A stretch of 8,443 nt of DNA. Origin: an uncultured Anaerolineae bacterium. Its GTDB lineage: Bacteria > Chloroflexota > Anaerolineae > Anaerolineales > Villigracilaceae. How positions within the stretch are numbered: position 1 is the first letter of the stretch; every line of letters begins with the position of its first letter. Positions 6,953-8,443 of the stretch are shown here, one piece after another. The translations under genes and the position numbers were made by a program. Location of the stretch: the NCBI GenBank assembly GCA_903854805.1, contig CAINXK010000271.1, positions 1 through 8,443 of the forward strand. Reading direction: 5' to 3'. The notes beneath the pieces are model-generated. The model was not told the origin of the DNA, searched no databases, and saw nothing but the letters and a program-made list of their open reading frames with translations.

Positions 6953-7492
6953 GTGACTACCCGGCACCCACTCGAATTTACGCCTCCCCATTTACGTAGA
7001 TACTTGTTCTTTGTTTTTACAGTCCTTACTGTGCTAGGTTTTCTAATTTTTATGTATTTGGATCAACCATTAAGGACATTTGCTGCTCCGTCAGGTGTCG
7101 TATCCTTTGAGTTGGCCGGAACAGTAGATAATTCTCGCGCAATGATCGATTCTTGGGATGATGGCGCCCGCCTAAACAATGCTTTTGGATTGGGCTATGA
7201 TTTTCTTTTTATGCCGGTTTACGCTACCGGACTGAGCCTCGGAATCTTGCTTGCTTCAAATCGACGCGGGGGAATATGGCCGAAAATTGGAATGGTTTTG
7301 GGGTGGGGCGCCTATGTTGCAGTTGTGTTCGATTCCATCGAAAATATGGCTCTATTTTCGATTCTACAGGGAAATATTGTTCTACCCTATCCCCAAACAG
7401 CAGCCTTGTGTGCCAGTATTAAATTTGGCTTGCTCATTTTCGGTTTGATTTATGGGATTGCAGGCTGGCTTTATCCAGAAAAACCACTGTAG
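6953..7492 (+). CDS. Uncharacterised four-helix membrane protein
   Basis: 179-residue protein starting at GTG 6953, supported by AGAGG (6943-6947) five bases upstream and by tight spacing (12 bases) to the GNAT-like gene. Four likely membrane helices are visible: about 17-36, 82-101, 111-127 and 155-174. Between TM1 and TM2 lies a polar segment with 'VSFELAGTVDNSRAMIDSWD' (50-69), and 'LGYDFLFMPVY' (80-90) leads into TM2. TM3 ends in 'FDSIENMAL' (126-134), and 'CASIKFGLL' (153-161) opens TM4. The buried acidic and Asn residues (Asp83, Asp127, Glu130, Asn131) and Lys157 look like a conserved functional core rather than simple anchoring. I associate this layout with an uncharacterised bacterial membrane family but cannot name it. 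It may act with the GNAT-like protein; that is inferred from the operon only. Confidence 0.7.
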   Translation: MTTRHPLEFTPPHLRRYLFFVFTVLTVLGFLIFMYLDQPLRTFAAPSGVVSFELAGTVDNSRAMIDSWDDGARLNNAFGLGYDFLFMPVYATGLSLGILLASNRRGGIWPKIGMVLGWGAYVAVVFDSIENMALFSILQGNIVLPYPQTAALCASIKFGLLIFGLIYGIAGWLYPEKPL

Positions 7493-7508
7493 TAAATTAA
7501 GGAGTGAG

Positions 7509-7539
7509 AAACGCTCGACTTTACGTCTGGGCGTTTTTT
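7509..7539 (+). terminator. Rho-independent terminator of the GNAT/membrane protein unit
   Basis: AAACGC (7509-7514) pairs with GCGTTT (7531-7536). Inner pairs (T-G, C-G, then GAC/GTC) continue the stem past a single bulged T to a TTTAC loop. Six T residues (7534-7539) complete a standard terminator, 17 bases after the stop at 7492. Confidence 0.75.
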
Positions 7540-7547
7540 GTTACAAT
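7520..7547 (+). promoter_or_regulatory. Promoter of the SH3b lipoprotein, nested in the upstream terminator
   Basis: TACAAT (7542-7547) is a good -10 hexamer, with TTTACG (7520-7525, 4 of 6 to TTGACA) 16 bases upstream. The -35 lies in the loop and descending stem of the preceding terminator. The -10 ends 6 bases before the ATG at 7554, so the predicted transcription start falls on or next to the A of the start codon. Confidence 0.5.
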
Positions 7548-7553
7548 CAATAT

Positions 7554-8443
7554 ATGCGCAAGATACTTTTCATCATATTATTGTTTCTAACCGCCTGTTC
7601 TGCTAATTCTAACATCGCGTCGCTTCCCACTTCGACGAGCGTGCCATTGGCATTTGCAACAGCTACACTTGTGCCGACGTTTACTCCAAGACCGTCAGCG
7701 ACTCAGGCCCCTCCAACGATTGTTGCCACTATTGATCCGGTGAGTGCCGTTCTGACTTCGCAGGTTAATGTGCGTGCACAACCAGATAAAAATGCTAAAT
7801 CTCTGGGTTTGGCAAACTACGGCACTCGCGTACAGGTTGTCGGTAAAGATGTCACCGCATCATGGTGGCAGATAGTGTACCCTGAGAATTCGAGTACAAC
7901 TGGTTGGGTGTCTGCCACATACGTTCAGCTCTCCTCTGATGATGCCAAAAAGATACCCGTTATTCAACTTGATACCAATACATCCACGCCTGTCTCTCTG
8001 CAAGATGACAGCACTGTATTAGCAACCACGCCTGAAACTACTCCAACCGTTCCGGCTCATACGGCCACGGTGACGAAACAGATTTTTGTTCGGGTTGGTC
8101 CCGGACAGACTTTTGCATCCATAGGAACCGTAAATTCTGGCATGGTTGTCAATCTGACTGGTCGTAACCAGAATAATGTTTGGGTGCAAGTTCAATTTGA
8201 GACTGGGACAGATGGCAAAGGCTGGGTGGCAGCGGCCTATTTGGATGGAGCTGTATTGAATGGTTTACCATTTTTTGATAACGAGGGGAGCTTGATTTTT
8301 GAAGGCACTCCCAATGCCAATCCAGGACAGCAAACGCTGACGCCCACAGCTTTTTCTCCCGCCGCTGCAGATGGAGATTCGCAACAAAGCCCTGCTGTTA
8401 GCTTGAATTTTTCGCCTGACGGAGCCCGTGAATTCACTTTTAT
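7554..8443 (+). CDS. SH3b-domain lipoprotein, 5' part (runs off right edge)
   Basis: Open from ATG 7554 to the window end: 296 codons plus 2 bases. The N-terminus is a lipoprotein signal: MRK, hydrophobic ILFIILLFLTAC, lipobox LTAC with Cys15. A long Thr/Pro/Ala/Ser linker (about 16-60) leads to a first SH3b domain (about 60-126: 'VNVRAQPD' at 71-78, 'WWQIVYP' at 104-110, 'GWVSATYVQL' at 117-126). A second linker (about 127-170) and a second SH3b domain (about 171-231: 'IFVRVGPGQ', 'VWVQVQF', 'GWVAAAYLD') follow. Another Pro/Ala-rich linker then enters a new segment starting 'SLNFSPDGAREFTF' at the edge. SH3b modules commonly bind cell-wall peptides or other extracellular targets, so a surface-anchored role outside the membrane is likely. 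There is no Shine-Dalgarno sequence before the ATG; the start is fixed by the signal peptide, and a leaderless mRNA is suspected. Confidence 0.88.
   Translation, partial: MRKILFIILLFLTACSANSNIASLPTSTSVPLAFATATLVPTFTPRPSATQAPPTIVATIDPVSAVLTSQVNVRAQPDKNAKSLGLANYGTRVQVVGKDVTASWWQIVYPENSSTTGWVSATYVQLSSDDAKKIPVIQLDTNTSTPVSLQDDSTVLATTPETTPTVPAHTATVTKQIFVRVGPGQTFASIGTVNSGMVVNLTGRNQNNVWVQVQFETGTDGKGWVAAAYLDGAVLNGLPFFDNEGSLIFEGTPNANPGQQTLTPTAFSPAAADGDSQQSPAVSLNFSPDGAREFTF

Noticed and set aside
7498..7506. AAGGAG Shine-Dalgarno-like sequence after the four-helix protein gene
   Set aside because: No start codon at suitable spacing opens a reading frame there; the sequence runs straight into the terminator hairpin.
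8237..8437. 66-codon minus-strand ORF
   Set aside because: Antisense to the SH3b lipoprotein linker region; its Ser/Pro/Ala content is a reflection of the repetitive linker codons.

Overview
The window reads like a chromosomal piece of a mesophilic Chloroflexota bacterium, probably class Anaerolineae. This is an inference from three things: Cys-lipidated exported proteins with Thr/Pro/Ser-rich linkers and SH3b domains, a DUF4342-type small gene, and the long 'NAMHITAS' variant of the YjbQ family. GC content is moderate. I see no phage, IS, CRISPR, rRNA or tRNA signal.

Layout. (1) 1-209, minus strand: 5' part of a YjbQ/UPF0047-family gene that runs off the left edge, with a plausible promoter at 282-309. 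(2) 210-626: divergent intergenic region with a near-consensus sigma70-type promoter (500-528) for the rightward operon. (3) 627-5034, plus strand: a four-gene LolCDE/MacB-like ABC export operon. It encodes two paralogous FtsX/MacB-type permeases, one ATPase and one HlyD/MacA-like adaptor lipoprotein, and it ends at a perfect 13-bp stem-loop (5103-5132). (4) 5147-5400, minus strand: a DUF4342 gene convergent with the operon and broken by a single-base (-1) frameshift. (5) 5401-5809: about 400 bases with no convincing intact gene and two TATAAT-like -10 boxes near its right end. (6) 5810-7492, plus strand: a two-gene unit of a GNAT-like protein and an uncharacterised four-helix membrane protein, closed by a hairpin terminator at 7509-7539. 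(7) 7554-8443, plus strand: 5' part of a lipoprotein with two SH3b domains. Its promoter appears to lie inside the preceding terminator, and its mRNA may be leaderless.

How the genes work together. The two permeases, the ATPase and the adaptor should form one membrane complex that uses ATP to move a lipid, lipoprotein or hydrophobic compound. No TolC-like partner is encoded here, and the presumed host lineage is usually regarded as lacking a classical outer membrane, so the 'Lol' name should be read as structural similarity only. The GNAT-like and four-helix proteins are probably co-transcribed, but their shared function is unknown. The two most useful second looks are the DUF4342 frameshift and the apparent leaderless start of the SH3b lipoprotein.
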